The notes beneath the pieces are model-generated. The model did no database searches, had not been told where the DNA came from, and worked only from the letters and a program-made list of their open reading frames with translations. Positions 4,977-5,177 of a stretch of 5,177 nucleotides of DNA are shown piece by piece. Source of the DNA: DASUPK01 sp036505735 (GTDB lineage: Bacteria > Actinomycetota > Thermoleophilia > Solirubrobacterales > 70-9); the NCBI GenBank assembly GCA_036505735.1, contig DASXSZ010000087.1, positions 1-5,177 of the forward strand. The letters are read 5' to 3'. The stretch's first letter is position 1; every line of letters starts with the position of its first letter. The position numbers were made by a program, and so were the translations under genes.

Positions 4977-5177
4977 GGGGCGGCGCCGACCAAGGGCCTG
5001 ATCCTCGCGATCATCGACGGACTCACTCCGTCGATGCTCGAACACGGCCTGGAGCAGGCCCGCCTGCCTGCGCTCGGCCTCCTGCAGGAGACGGGGACCT
5101 ATGTCCAGGGGACGACGACGTTCCCCTCGGTCACGCCCGTGTGCCTCACCTCGATTGCGACGGGCGCCCATCCGGAC
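4977..5177 (+). CDS. Alkaline-phosphatase-superfamily (type I phosphodiesterase/nucleotide pyrophosphatase-like) protein, N-terminal part; start codon unresolved
   Basis: The frame is open from the TGA at 4974-4976 to the window end, 67 codons, and continues beyond. It begins with a hydrophobic strand and first metal-binding Asp (KGLILAIIDGLTPSML; Asp codon 5016-5018), and later has TTTFPSVTPVCLTSIATGAHPD-like family features: FPSVTP carries the expected nucleophile Thr (codon 5133-5135), followed by TSIATG. These are the entry motifs of PF01663-type enzymes, metal-dependent hydrolases of phosphodiesters or phosphomonoesters. The substrate cannot be told from this fragment. No ATG, GTG or TTG occurs in frame between the TGA and the IIDG motif; the first ATG (5034) would delete the metal site. 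A Shine-Dalgarno-like GAGGGG (4975-4980) would suit a start near CCG 4986 or ACC 4989. CTG 4998 is the only near-standard codon. Listed coordinates mark the open frame, not a proven start. No signal peptide is seen. Confidence 0.72.

Noticed and set aside
4945..5001. ATG 4945 in the neighbouring frame as the phosphodiesterase start through a frameshift
   Set aside because: That frame ends at TGA 4999-5001 and would need an indel to join the phosphodiesterase. It is possible if there is a sequence error, but nothing in the bases points to a slippery site.
1..5177. CRISPR array, insertion sequence, integrase or attachment site
   Set aside because: No regularly spaced repeats, transposase or integrase motifs or terminal inverted repeats were seen. 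Base composition is even apart from short intergenic AT-richer stretches.

Overview
The window is about two-thirds G+C throughout and gene-dense. Third codon positions are strongly G/C, ribosome binding sites are few, and there are what look like leaderless starts. This suggests a high-GC Actinomycetota-type bacterium, perhaps of the Thermoleophilia/Gaiellales kind. That placement is an inference from style and gene content, since no marker gene is present.

Positions 1-3096 (+ strand) hold the tail of an unidentified gene followed by a tightly packed 2-oxoacid dehydrogenase operon: E1 alpha (86-1099), E1 beta (1089-2057) and a lipoylated E2 acyltransferase (2062-3096). E1 alpha and E1 beta overlap by 11 bp, and the E1 beta-E2 gap is 4 bp. 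The E1 subunits resemble the Bacillus-type heterotetrameric pyruvate dehydrogenase, but one E1 alpha loop has the branched-chain type length, so substrate choice between pyruvate and branched-chain 2-oxoacids is open. No E3 (dihydrolipoyl dehydrogenase) gene lies in the window. The E2 is unusually compact.

Positions 3097-3319 form a convergent intergenic region with no convincing gene but two strong hairpins: one near the end of the E2 transcript, and one directly behind the stop codon of the minus-strand genes and followed by a T-rich run.

Positions 3320-4549 (- strand) hold two genes read leftwards. The first is a membrane-anchored ClpP/SppA-fold serine protease of the serine dehydrogenase proteinase (SDH_sah) type. 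The second, 75 bp downstream, is a 103-residue thioredoxin-fold protein that has lost both active-site cysteines and contains no cysteine at all.

Positions 4550-5177 (+ strand) hold a small multi-pass membrane protein, divergent from the protease and apparently translated from a leaderless mRNA starting at GTG 4596. It is followed immediately by the N-terminus of an alkaline-phosphatase-superfamily phosphodiesterase that runs off the window. That last gene has no standard start codon between the preceding in-frame TGA and its first metal-binding motif, which is the oddest feature here.

Overall this is a metabolic core operon beside a small envelope-associated group. The points most worth a second look are the cysteine-less thioredoxin next to the protease, the missing start codon, the compact E2 and the divergent leaderless starts.
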